Shown here in pieces: positions 22,829 through 30,989 of a stretch of DNA of 64,000 bases (positions within the stretch are counted from its first letter, which is position 1; each line of letters begins with the position of its first letter). The stretch is from positions 49,516,659 to 49,580,658 of the forward strand of contig OZ038487.1 of the NCBI GenBank assembly GCA_964036315.1, given 5' to 3'. The notes below the pieces were generated by a model. That model saw nothing but the letters and a program-made list of their open reading frames with translations. It was not told the DNA's origin and did no database searches. The stretch comes from Acanthosepion esculentum. Taxonomy: Eukaryota > Mollusca > Cephalopoda > Sepiida > Sepiidae. The position numbers and the translations under genes are program-made.

Positions 22829-22837
22829 TGGGTAAGT
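22829..22837. repeat. Target-site duplication, left
   Basis: TGGGTAAGT, repeated exactly at 23141-23149 on the other side of the SINE. Confidence 0.85.
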
Positions 22838-23140
22838 TATGTGCCATGCGTGATACACGCTTAGGTGATCATGTATCTTTCAATACATGACTGACGAAGC
22901 AGATTTTTTTCCCGCAGTAGGTTGCCATTACTTTCTGCGGTAGACCAGTTGCCATCCAAGTCTATAGAACCTGGTCTGTCCTGCTATTTACCGATAGCTG
23001 GGGTGGGGAAGAGAAGAGGATTCATACCTTTCCCAAGGGTATTAGCACATAAGTGAATGTAATGGATTCGACTAGAATTCGAACTTGTCTCTATGATTCC
23101 TCAATCCGAGCCGCTATCCATTACTCCACCTTGTTTCCTC
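22838..23140 (-). mobile_element. tRNA-derived SINE (SINE-1), full length with TSD
   Basis: A complete 303-bp copy on the minus strand. It begins with GGTGGAGTAATGGATAGCGG (Pol III A box region) and has GTTCGAATTCTAGTC (B box). The conserved body follows: CATTACATTCACTTATGTGC, TACCCTTGGGAAAGGTATGA, GACAGACCAGGTTCTATAGA and a long inverted stretch ATCATGTATC/GATACATG. A 9-bp perfect target duplication (TGGGTAAGT) flanks it, which shows insertion by target-primed retroposition. It should be the reference copy for this family in the window. Confidence 0.9.
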
Positions 23141-23534
23141 TGGGTAAGTGGGTACAATTGGTTTTACTATCATGCATAGCTTAGTACAATAAATTTTCAT
23201 TCATTTTGTGGGGAAAATTAAAAGTTTTAATATTTAACATACAAAATACTCTCACTATTTAAATAACAAATACTTATTTAATAAAAATGCAATATTGTTT
23301 TATTGCATATCTTTTCTTTAAGTTTTATACATATTTCCTTCTGTAAAAATATAATGCACAGTAGTTGCACTGTAAATATAAACACAGTAGGAAGAGTAGA
23401 GCTTGTAAAACTCAACAAAAAATGTTAGTGATAACTTCAACAATACTCTGAGGATTTCCTCATGTCAGTGTCTGGCAAAATAATTCTAGTTATATATAAT
23501 GTGTCACTAGGTCCCCAAACAGCCTTTCTGAAGT

Positions 23535-23737
23535 TTTGAATTCAGAGTTGTCACTCTCCTAGACTGGTTGCCAACCAAGACTGAAAAACACAAAGCCCAG
23601 TTTCCCCTACTATTTAACCCATACCTGAGGGGGGAAGGTTATTTGCATCTAAGTAAATGTATTGAACCCAACACTTATTCAAACCATCCTCTCTGATTTC
23701 AGATTCGTAACTGCTAACCATTACACTGCCCACACAT
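23535..23737 (-). mobile_element. tRNA-derived SINE (SINE-1), diverged
   Basis: The minus strand has GGGCAGTGTAATGGTTAGCA (A box region) and the body to AGTCTTGGTTGGCAACCAGT, ending near GACAACTCTGAATTCAAAAC. The B-box area (GGTTTGAATAAGTG) is eroded. Confidence 0.75.
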
Positions 23738-23754
23738 CAATACATGCACCAGCA

Positions 23755-23925
23755 GTCTGCTTTCAGTTTTTCCAAAACGTGTAGTTGGTTCTGCACAAGC
23801 CTTCATCACTAGAATCAAATCAAATAGAATGGGAATAGTCTGACTGTTTGGTTCTAGTAGCTGAATCACTGGACACTCATGTATCAAAGACACTGGAAGA
23901 GACCATCATATATATTTTGTTTTGA
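23755..23925 (+). repeat. Repeat module M, copy 1
   Basis: GTGTAGTTGGTTCTGCACAA through CACTGGACACTCATG to GAAGAGACCATCATATATAT matches 56345-56540 in the same orientation. At both sites it sits beside a SINE-1 copy, though the SINE orientations differ. Confidence 0.7.
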
Positions 23926-24007
23926 ACAATAAAAAAATATTTAAAAAATTATAATTTTCAGACACACTGGGTTGTATATTTTTTTTTGTTTTATCATTTC
24001 AATTAGG

Positions 24008-24050
24008 TTCCTCAACTAGTTTCAGCCAGCTTGGCCATCATCAGGAGAAA
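24008..24050 (-). ncRNA. Candidate type I hammerhead ribozyme in PLE 3' region
   Basis: Minus strand order: TTTCTC, CTGATGA, TGGCCAAGCTGGCT, GAA, ACTAGT, T, GAGGAA. TTTCTC/GAGGAA gives a 6-bp stem I with one G-U. The CUGANGA and GAA boxes are perfect. Stem II is GGCC/GGCU closed by AAGCU, with one extra U before it. ACTAGT is self-complementary and supplies the very short stem III seen in Penelope-type hammerheads. The implied cleavage triplet is GUU, with the cut between 24014 and 24013. It lies about 400 bp beyond the GIY-YIG remnant of the same strand, which agrees with a terminal ribozyme of a Penelope-like element. Confidence 0.6.
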
Positions 24051-24439
24051 AAAAAATCCCTGCTTGTTAGTAGCAGTAAACTACGGGAGTGAATGACTGT
24101 TTCTGAAGAAAGCGAACTTTCTCTGTAGTTTTCATTTGTTTTTTTTTTATCATTAATTTTTGTCAGTCCTTGTGTTGGTCAAACAGCCTCTTTCAATTTG
24201 TTTTTAAGATAGAGGATCGGAGATTCCAGACTAAGAATTCCCTCCTTGGTCATTTTGACAGTTTTATTGGTTGCTGGAAATGGGATGTGTGTGTTAAGTG
24301 TATGTTATCTTTTAGTTCTTTGGGAGTGGGTGTGATGTGTGTATGTGTATATATTTGTGTGAGTGCGTGTATAAGTGTGAGACCTCAACACCTCTGCAAG
24401 CATGTCTGTCTTATGTGGGTGGGGCTTGATTTATGGGGT

Positions 24440-24990
24440 TATATATTAATTCTATCTATGTTATTAAATTTGTGATTAAGATTGGCTGGACAAAGTGTTT
24501 TGAGGTGCAAAATTGATTTGTTTTCATGTTCCTCAAGTATTTTTCTAAGGTTATCTGTTCTGTCTATTTTTTCAATTATAGTGAATTCTGCATGGTTTTT
24601 AGAATCATGTTTTTCTAAGCATAAATGTTGTTCTACAGGTAATAATCTTTCATGGGTAGCTGACTTGATTCCATTCTGATAATTTTTAAATCTCTAGTGA
24701 AAGGGCCATTCAGATTTTCCCACATGTTGTGCATTTTAATAAGTAAATTATGTTATAACTTCTACAGTTAGAGTTGTCGTAGATTTTGAAAGTATATTTA
24801 GTGACTGAGCTAGTGAATGAATTGGTATGTCTACTGATATATATATATATATATAAAAATTTATTTTTGAGTTGAGCTCTCTGGGGGGGATGTGTGGGTT
24901 TGTAAACAGTGACTATTACGGCTAATAATGCAAAACTCTTCGGTAAATCGAATCGAGTTCTCTCAGTCACTGTGTGTTTATCTAAATATA
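24440..24990 (-). pseudogene. Penelope-like element GIY-YIG endonuclease region
   Basis: The minus strand reads RHTNSFTSSVTKYTFKIY and NCRSYNIIYLLKCTTCGK. This is the Cys-containing linker and the first strand (NIIYLLKC..CGK) that lead into the GIY-YIG endonuclease of Penelope-like elements. After a stop the distal part continues in another frame as HDSKNHAEFTIIEKIDRTDN and LRKILEEHENKSI, matching the end of the domain. The YIG core itself is lost between them by deletion and frameshift. A (TA)n stretch (about 24838-24855) interrupts the upstream part. The RT domain is absent here, so N-terminal sequence (25160-25300) was joined to the C-terminus by a large internal deletion before or when the SINE-2/TA unit arrived. 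Confidence 0.7.
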
Positions 24991-25155
24991 AATACGCTTA
25001 AATTCACCTTCTTCTCTGCCGTGCGCCAACGGCTTCAGGGTAAAATTTCCGACTGACGCGAATTCAGCCGGTTTTCGATTCTAGCCAGAGGCAACCGGAC
25101 GTCTAGCCACACTGATGAGCTGTGATACAGCAAAACAGTCTGTCTGTGGATGACA
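24960..25155 (+). mobile_element. TA-associated tRNA-derived SINE (SINE-2), copy 2
   Basis: The leader TCAGTCACTGTGTGTTTATC then AAATTCACCTTCTTCTCTGC precedes the tRNA-like head (ACGGCTTCAGGGTAAAATTT, GGTTTTCGATTCTAG). The shared body CAACCGGACGTCTAGCCACA and GAGCTGTGATACAGCAAAAC follows, then (TA)n. The same leader occurs in the copy at 61858-62080. It lies inside the Penelope-like element, splitting its N- and C-terminal remnants. Confidence 0.75.
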
Positions 25156-25159
25156 AAAT

Positions 25160-25300
25160 AAATATATATATATAGTGTATATTTAGGCAGCAATTTTTCA
25201 TTGGTGCATGTTTCATTAAATAATATAGACAAGTTTTGTCTACTTATTTTAAGTAAGTTCCTTTCATATTGTCTGATAAGTTTAATAACATTATCATTGA
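25160..25300 (-). pseudogene. Penelope-like element, N-terminal coding remnant
   Basis: The minus strand reads NVIKLIRQYERNLLKISRQN then LSILFNETCTNEKLLPKYT, the pattern found upstream of the RT domain in Penelope-like proteins (KNLL...L.LLFN.TC..E.LLPKYT). The peptide runs straight into (TA)n at about 25160. The same segment recurs inverted at 25405-25500. Confidence 0.65.
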
Positions 25301-25500
25301 AAGACGAAAGGAAATCACTATATTGATACTATCTAAGCTTTCGGCTTACATAAGCCATTATCAAAGATGACAAATACATTTCAATATATCAAACAATACA
25401 TGGACGAAACAATGATAGTCTTATTAAGCTTATCATACAATATGAAAGGAACTTACTTAAAAGAAATAGACAAAACTTGTCTATATTATTTAATAAAATA
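25217..25500. mobile_element. PLE-derived long inverted repeat
   Basis: Left arm about 25217-25303 and right arm about 25405-25497 are nearly identical inverted copies: AATAATATAGACAAGTTTTG on one side, CAAAACTTGTCTATATTATT on the other. Both arms encode the same PLE N-terminal peptide on opposite strands. The loop of about 100 bp contains a hammerhead-like box. Inverted 5'-region duplications of this kind are characteristic of Penelope-like insertions. Confidence 0.8.
25331..25368 (-). ncRNA. Hammerhead-like motif, core-mutated, upstream of PLE coding start
   Basis: Minus strand: ATCT, TTGATAA, TGGCTTATGTAAGCC, GAA, AGCT, T, AGAT. Stem I (ATCT/AGAT, 4 bp), stem II (GGCTTA/TAAGCC, 6 bp, after an extra U) and a self-complementary AGCT stem III are all present. 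The CUGANGA box has two transitions (TTGATAA), so this copy should be inactive. Position just ahead of the PLE N-terminal peptide fits a pseudo-LTR ribozyme. Confidence 0.5.
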
Positions 25501-25565
25501 TATATAATGTTCTCTTCATAACTATTTCTTTTTCATTATATACAATGTGCCATAATTATAATATT

Positions 25566-25792
25566 TTTATTACTTTAAACATTATTTTTAGTGGATATAC
25601 ATATTTAATTAGCTGCTCTGTTTATTTATTGAACAGTATATTTTTTTATTTTCATCTACTGGATTGAAAATTTGAAAAATCTTACTAAAGAAGTGAGTGA
25701 GTAGGTGAAAATAAACAAATATACTAACTGAACAGAGCGTTTACTCAAATATGAGTATCCACTAAAAATCACGTTTAAAGTGATAAAATCTG
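25566..25792. mobile_element. Foldback element with about 95-bp arms
   Basis: The left arm contains TTTTTAGTGGATATACATAT and TTATTTTCATCTACT. The right arm inward reads TTTTTAGTGGATACTCATAT and TTATTTTCACCTACT. Arms extend outward through CTTTAAAC.T.AT. The loop is about 35 bp. No coding capacity and no shared copy seen elsewhere in the window. Confidence 0.8.
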
Positions 25793-26037
25793 CTGGCTTA
25801 ATAAATACAAAATACCTTACTTCTTTAGAAATATATGATGGTCTCTTCCATGTTTTGAATGGAAGTTGAGTTGATATAGAATTTGATAATGTTGCAAGAG
25901 AATTTTAAGTGGGAATTGAGTGCTAGCCTAGTAGTAACTAAATTTTTTTATGTTTTTTTTTTTTTTTTTTAGTTTTGGTGATCTATTGTTTCATTTAAGA
26001 TTTTTGTACATTCTGGTTGTAAGTAGCTAGCTATATG

Positions 26038-26535
26038 CAGGGTGTTCCAAAAGTCTTGGGCACATTTTGACATTGAATATTTCGAAAACTATAAAGGATA
26101 TAAAAACACACCTGGCATATTCTGAAAAAATTCAATCTCAAGTTTTACATGGAATGTTCAAAGATGTTCAAACGGCACACATAAATCTGATAGTCCAATT
26201 CATACCAAACGCGTTCCAGCATTGCGTTGTCGATGGTTGCAACAGCTTCCATTGTTCGGGCCTTCAGTTCATCCACGTCTTTTGGAAGGGGAGACACATA
26301 GACAAGTCTTTTCGCAAACCCCCATAAAAAGAAATCGCAGGGTGTGAGATCTTGAGACCTGGAAAATGCACATTGAACAAGTGTCCGTGATTCATTACTG
26401 GGTCTGAAAACATCATTAGCATTACAAAAACTTAATGAATTTAGCTTTAAAATGGTACCACTTTCATTTTTTTACCATTCATAGTTCAGCAGATATGAGG
26501 ACTTGAAATGTGCCCAAGACTTCTAGGAACACCCA
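26038..26535 (-). mobile_element. Mariner/Tc1-related deletion derivative with TIRs
   Basis: Ends read GGTGTTCCAAAAGTCTTGGG and, inward from the right, GGTGTTCCTAGAAGTCTTGG, about 28-bp inverted repeats. The minus strand interior still encodes a transposase C-terminus: SQDLTPCDFFLWGFAKRL, YVSPLPKDVDELKAR and NAMLERVWYELDYQI. The PCDFFLWG motif, in which the D is the third catalytic residue, is typical of mariner/IS630-type DDE/D transposases. About 0.5 kb remains of an element normally more than 1 kb, so the N-terminus and central domain are deleted. Mobility would need a transposase supplied elsewhere. Confidence 0.85.

Positions 26536-26542
<7 letters not shown>

Positions 26543-26577
<35 letters not shown>
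26543..26577. repeat. (TA)n array
   Basis: About 17 TA units between the mariner derivative and the hammerhead-like unit. Confidence 0.95.
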
Positions 26578-26579
<2 letters not shown>

Positions 26580-26580
26580 A

Positions 26581-26625
26581 CAACACCTGAAGAATCTATG
26601 ATGCATGAAACTCTGAGTCTTGTTA
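26581..26625 (+). ncRNA. Candidate type I hammerhead ribozyme, TA-flanked
   Basis: Plus strand order: CAACAC, CTGAAGA, ATCTATGATGCAT, GAA, ACTCTGAGT, C, TTGTTAG. The core CUGANGA and GAA are perfect and the cleavage triplet is the preferred GUC, ending at 26619. Stem III is ACT/AGT with a CTG loop, with the canonical A15.1-U16.1 pair. Stem II pairs A-U, U-A, one C/C mismatch, U-G, A-U around TGA. Stem I pairs AACA with TGTT, with one mismatch next to the core. The unit (about 60 bp) is flanked by (TA)n on both sides. It is the best-formed hammerhead candidate in the window, but stem I is short. Confidence 0.55.
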
Positions 26626-26639
26626 GCAGTGAGGGATAA

Positions 26640-26662
26640 TATATATATATATATATACATAT
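26640..26662. repeat. (TA)n array
   Basis: Short TA array at the right side of the hammerhead-like unit. Confidence 0.9.
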
Positions 26663-26705
26663 ATATCTTATATATTAGCTTAGAAACCACCCTATTGGGT
26701 GTCAT

Positions 26706-26924
26706 TTAAGCTAGCTCCTTCGGAGGGCTCTTGATTGGGCATTCGACTTCTTCAGGAGTTTGAGAATCCCTAAGTCTTCGCATATTCTCAGCATTCAAAG
26801 CTCTCCTGGCTGCCATTTGATCTGGGTTTTCATCTGCATGGGACTTTCTTTTCTTCACTGCAGCCTTGGCTCTTTCAATTACAATCTGGTCCTTTGTTGA
26901 CAGAGATTTCTTCTTGTAAGGCAT
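26706..26924 (-). CDS. Basic, Arg/Lys-rich 72-aa protein fragment with RR..NAEN..R.R..ETPEE-like motif
   Basis: Starting at the internal ATG (26924) the peptide reads MPYKKKSLSTKDQIVIERAK, then AAVKKRKSHADENP, ARRALNAENMRRLRDSQTPE and EVECPIKSPPKELA. The pattern ARRA.NAEN.RR.R.S.TPEE resembles short Arg-rich repeats at the N-termini of proteins carried by mobile elements, including some Helitron-type proteins. I cannot assign it firmly. Only one repeat unit is present and the frame ends before any enzymatic domain. Composition is less AT-rich than the flanks. It could also be a terminal exon of a host gene. The longer frame up to 26951 uses a non-ATG start and is less likely. Confidence 0.4.
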   Translation of the reverse strand: MPYKKKSLSTKDQIVIERAKAAVKKRKSHADENPDQMAARRALNAENMRRLRDSQTPEEVECPIKSPPKELA

Positions 26925-26949
26925 ACTGCTACCGTATGAGATAGGTAAC

Positions 26950-27525
26950 AATTAACTACAGAACTCAAAAGTGATTGCTGCATCTAAGTATTGCATTCAT
27001 ACTTAAGCTTACCTTTTAAAAGTTCAATGATAATTTTTCTGTTGCCACTTAGTTTAAAGACCATTTGATGTACGTAGGTTTGATGTACGTAGGTCCTTAC
27101 TATCCATACAAACAATTATTTTTATTTCATGGGTGACGTTTGCTGGATTTCACAATTAATTTCAATTATTCCCAAATTTATTTCCAAGTTATAAAAAATT
27201 GACATTGTACAGAAAATCACTGAAAACAATTGCAGTAATGAAACTTGGGAATCCAAAATTTTTGTAAAATAGAGAGTTGTGTCCCTTTAATTTAAAATGG
27301 TATGACACACCGACATTAGCATTTATTATATAGGAGGAGATGAGCTATTGAGAGATATGTCCCTTTAATTGATAAAGTATGACCCACTGACATTGGCATT
27401 TATATTACATATATATATATATATAAACAATTGTAATAGATAATAAAACAAACTATTACATATTGTGCACTATATTGTAACCAACATATCGTGCAGACAG
27501 AACTAATATTATCAAAATGATGAAA
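26950..27525. other. AT-rich interval with a short direct repeat
   Basis: GTTTGATGTACGTAGGT is repeated in tandem near 27065-27095, and the GTCCCTTTAATT...TATGAC..AC.GACATT.GCATTTAT block occurs twice (about 27283-27330 and 27358-27395). A short (TA)n follows. No gene. Confidence 0.6.
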
Positions 27526-27529
27526 ATAT

Positions 27530-27573
27530 AAGCCCAACTGTCAATTTCCTGCTTAGGCAATCATCAGGCACAC
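27530..27573 (-). ncRNA. Candidate type I hammerhead ribozyme motif
   Basis: Minus strand order: GTGC, CTGATGA, TTGCCTAAGCAG, GAA, ATTGACAGT, T, GGGC. Core boxes are perfect. Stem II is TTGC/GCAG (4 bp including one U-G) with a CTAA loop and no extra base. Stem III is ATT/AGT with loop GAC and a U-G pair. The cleavage triplet is GUU. Stem I is weak (G-C, mismatch, G-U, C-G). No PLE coding sequence is visible next to it. Confidence 0.45.
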
Positions 27574-27993
27574 ACTAAAATGCCTTGGTTGGATTTTAAG
27601 GCATACTAATATAGATGTCTCAATTAAAATTTAGTCAATAGAGGTAGGTATCAAAGAATATTCATTTGATAACTAATCCTGACTTTTTTTTATTAAATAG
27701 TTTCTCTGGAAGGGGGATTTTAAAATGCATAACTTTTTTTCCAGGTATAATCCACACCTTCTAGGTACAGCTTTACATGCAAATAATTTCCATATTTACC
27801 ATTTTACTTCTGGATCATTATTGCTTTTGTCTCCCACAAATATGTAGAAAGTGTTGTACTATTGCATTATGTGGCTTTCCCTGGACTTTTAGAAAAACTA
27901 TTGGTTGACTATATTGGTAGTTTACTATTCCTCACCCCAAGAGGGACGTGTTTCAATTTCTACAGATTCATATGCACACAGCTAGGCAACTCT

Positions 27994-28083
27994 GAAATTC
28001 AGGGCAAATATACGTTAAGATATATTCATAACAGCTTGGAAATTCAGGGCAAATATACGTTAAGATATATTCATAACAGCTTG
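27994..28083 (+). repeat. Perfect 45-bp tandem duplication
   Basis: 27994-28038 and 28039-28083 are identical (GAAATTCAGGGCAAATATAC ... CATAACAGCTTG). The unit is a multiple of three, so it also duplicates 15 codons of a chance open frame. Perfect identity implies a recent event. Confidence 0.95.
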
Positions 28084-28467
28084 TGAAGTTTAAGAATGGA
28101 GATATTTTAGCTTAAGAACAAAGAATGCATTGCAAGATTTTAGCAATTAAAAACTGATTAAAAAGAAAAAAATGTTGACAGAAGTACAAACAATATGAGA
28201 ATTTGCTGAAACAATAAATTAAACAGTTTTATGCTGTTTCAGAACCTTCTACATGGACTTAGAGAAAGTAATATTAATTAGCATTTAAACACTTACTCTT
28301 TTTGTTTGATAAAGAAAGAAGTAATCTTGGCAGAAGGGATGAAAAATAGATTTATTACAAAGATTGAAAACAGACAAAAATCTGTACCTGAATCCCAAAT
28401 AGCTTTCAACATCTTGATCTAAACAAAATGTACAGGAGAAAAAAAACTCTCATAGCATTCAAATTCT

Positions 28468-29310
28468 TCTATGTGCCATATCGTTTCAGGATATTGGCAA
28501 TCATGGCTCTCTACAATTTCTTGTCTTAATAAATTTTCTCTTTTCATCTTGCCTACAATATGTCCTGTGAGTATCAAATTTTCCAAGCTCTTTCTCCATT
28601 ATGTGCCCAAGAAATCTCATGTTATGTATGTGTCCTTTTTGTTTCCATGTTCTCTAAAACTTCATTATTGCTCACATGTTTGATCAATGATATTCTCAGC
28701 ATCCTTCTGTAGAACATTTCCAATTCTTCAAGTATCTTGTTCATCTGAGGAGATTGTCCAATAAACACTGCTACAGGAGGACTGATATATAACAGTTCAG
28801 TACTCTTTTCTTTGCTTTTAACAAAATATTCCTGTTTCTTAATACTTTGCTTCATTTTTGGAAGGCCTCTTTCAATATCTCAAGGCACTTTCATATTGTC
28901 CTCAGTTAAGAGCCTTCCTATATATTTAATTTGTTGTATTTGTTTAATTTTGGTTTCTCCAATTTGTATGTTGGGCTATTCCTTTTGCTAGCAACCATGC
29001 ATTTTATCTTATTTCAGCTGATAGTCTTTTCTTCTTGCCTTTTTTTTTTTTCACTACTTTCTTCAGTTTCTTTTCCATGTCTGCTATGAACACTGTGTCA
29101 TCTGCATATCTTATGTTGGCTGCCAATAATGAATCCTGGCAGGACTTCTAATTCTCTCAGAATCACCTCACTGTATAGGTTGAATAAGTCCAGTAAGAAG
29201 GCACATCCTTGTATTACAAGCCTTTTTATTTTTTTTTATAATTACTGAATTCGTTTTCTATTCATATGCAGGTAGTTTGTTGAAAAGATTTCTTGATATT
29301 AAATTTTTGT
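28468..29310 (-). mobile_element. LINE family B, long 3' copy
   Basis: From the tail (CAATCATGGCTCTCTACAAT) inward on the minus strand it passes the FLGHIM block, the LIKHVSNNEVLENMETKRTH block (open at 28622-28855) and the MFYRRMLRI block. It then covers the KQSIKKQEYF region, and near 29090 the YADD-upstream stretch that reads ADDTVFIA-like on the minus strand. The last part reaches the RT palm, making this one of the longer copies. Stops and frameshifts throughout. Confidence 0.75.
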
Positions 29311-29434
29311 ACTTTCTGTATGAAAATGATGATTATTGAAAAAAAAAATTAAAGAAAAAAAAGCTGCTAAAAAAAACAAAATGAAAATTCCTCTTTGGTC
29401 AAATTGAAGTAAATGGATGAGGCCAAGAATTAAA

Positions 29435-30260
29435 TTGTCATACTTATTTGATTTTGGCATCTCCAATTTGTATGTTGGGCTGTTCCTTTTTTTCAAACAG
29501 CCTTGCATTCTCTCTTCTTGTAATTGATGTTTAGTCTTTTTTTTCTCACTTTTCTTCACTACCTTCTTCTGTAGGAGTTTTTGTAGTTTCCTTTTTATGT
29601 AAGTTATCAACACTGTGTCATCTGCATATCTAATGTTAAAATTGTTGCTGTTAATAATGAATCTTCGTAGGACTTCTAATTCATTCAGAATTGCCTCAAT
29701 GTCTAAGTTGATAAAATCTGATGAAAAGACTCATCCTTGTCTTACACCCCACCAGTGGTGGACCTACATTTTTGGGGCTCTGACACCTGAACAGATATGG
29801 TGGTTCCTTTCCAACTAGCAACAATAGATTTGAGGATCGAACTGCCTAAATGTAGGCTATGAATAGATTCTGGTGAGCTCAATGAACACCTACAGCTGAT
29901 GTTTTGGGTGCTGCAAATCCCCAAGACAATTTTTAAATTTGACCAATTACAGAGGAATTTTGAGGCCATATGAAATAGAATATATTCTAGGGATGACATT
30001 AGCTACTTCAACCCATTAGCTTATTATGATTCTATCACTAAAATGGCCTTATTTTAATAAAACTTATTGATTTTGTTGAAAAATCCACTAAATAAAAATA
30101 AAAAGTTGCTTCAGGGGCCCCTCTGGGATTAGAGACCCTGAAGCTTAAGTTTTATAGTATGCCCACCACTGTACACCCACTTTCTATTTTTGTATATTTA
30201 CTGAATTCATTTTCTAACCATATGCGGGTGGTTTGCTCCCAGTATAGATTCTGGATTATT
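29435..30260 (-). mobile_element. LINE family B, copy split by hAT element
   Basis: 29435-29752 and 30172-30260 are one LINE B segment (KLVF/LQKLLQKKV region, then ADDTVLIT-like and the CKTRMSLFI-like block, then FSKQTTRIWLEN-like) interrupted by a 419-bp hAT MITE. It is a partial tandem neighbour of the 28468-29310 copy: both share the CTCCAATTTGTATGTTGGGC block. Confidence 0.75.
29753..30171. mobile_element. hAT-type MITE nested in LINE B
   Basis: TIRs CAGTGGTGGACCTAC and, inward from the right, CAGTGGTGGGCATAC. Subterminal GGGGC/GGGGCCCC motifs are usual for this hAT type. The flanks ACACCCCAC and ACACCCAC are an approximate 8-bp duplication of LINE sequence. Removing the insert restores LINE B continuity, so the boundaries are well supported. 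No transposase encoded. Confidence 0.88.
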
Positions 30261-30439
30261 TTAATATCTTTCCGAAATGTCATGGTTATCTAGCAGTGCC
30301 AATAGTTTTTTATGACATATTTTATCATTCCCCCAAGTACCAAAAGGAAAATTCCTCAAAAAATTTTTAAAGTGAGGATAGCAACAATTCTTTAATGTGT
30401 TAATGTCAATTATTAAAATCTGGTATTAGTTATAGTGAA

Positions 30440-30985
30440 AGATACATTTCAAAATCTTAGCAGAATATTAAGAAACGGAAAAAGAACTTCATTAAAAACT
30501 AATAAGAGAGTACCAAACTGTCTAGCATCCATTGCCATATAGGAAGACAATCTCCTCAAAGATGAAGAGACTTCAAGCAACAAAAATGTGCTTCTACAGA
30601 AGGATGCTGAGGATACCATGGACCAAACATGTGAGCAACAACAAGTTTTGAAGAAAATGGAAACAGAAAACTTATAATTAACATCAGGAGGAGATAGCTG
30701 AAATTTCTAGGACACATAATGAGGAAAGAAGGTTTAGAACATGTGATACTCACAGAACAGTCTGAAGGCAAGAGGGACAGAGGAAAACAATGCATAGCAT
30801 ACTTAGTGACCTTGAGTAAATGGATGGCAGAACAAGGTTTAGGAAAAATAGGAAAAAAAAAAAATTATTAAGAACTGTGAAGGACAGGAAATTGTGAAGA
30901 GCTATGATCGCCCTACATTCTGAAGAGACAGGGCACATAAAGAAGAAAACTACCAAAGGAATTTAGAATGGGTATTTAATGGGAT
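30440..30985 (+). mobile_element. LINE family B, 3' fragment
   Basis: The plus strand, with frameshifts, reads from the KLRNGKRTSLKTN region through TISSKMKRLQATKMCFYRRM, LRIPWTKHVSNNKF and LKFLGHIMRKEGLEHVILTE. It ends at the GKRDRGKQCIAYLVTLSKWM block and a tail ending GGCACATAAAGAAGAAAA. Confidence 0.78.
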
Positions 30986-30989
30986 AATA

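Noticed and set aside
26067..26327. 86-codon plus-strand frame
   Set aside because: Antisense to the mariner transposase remnant on the minus strand.
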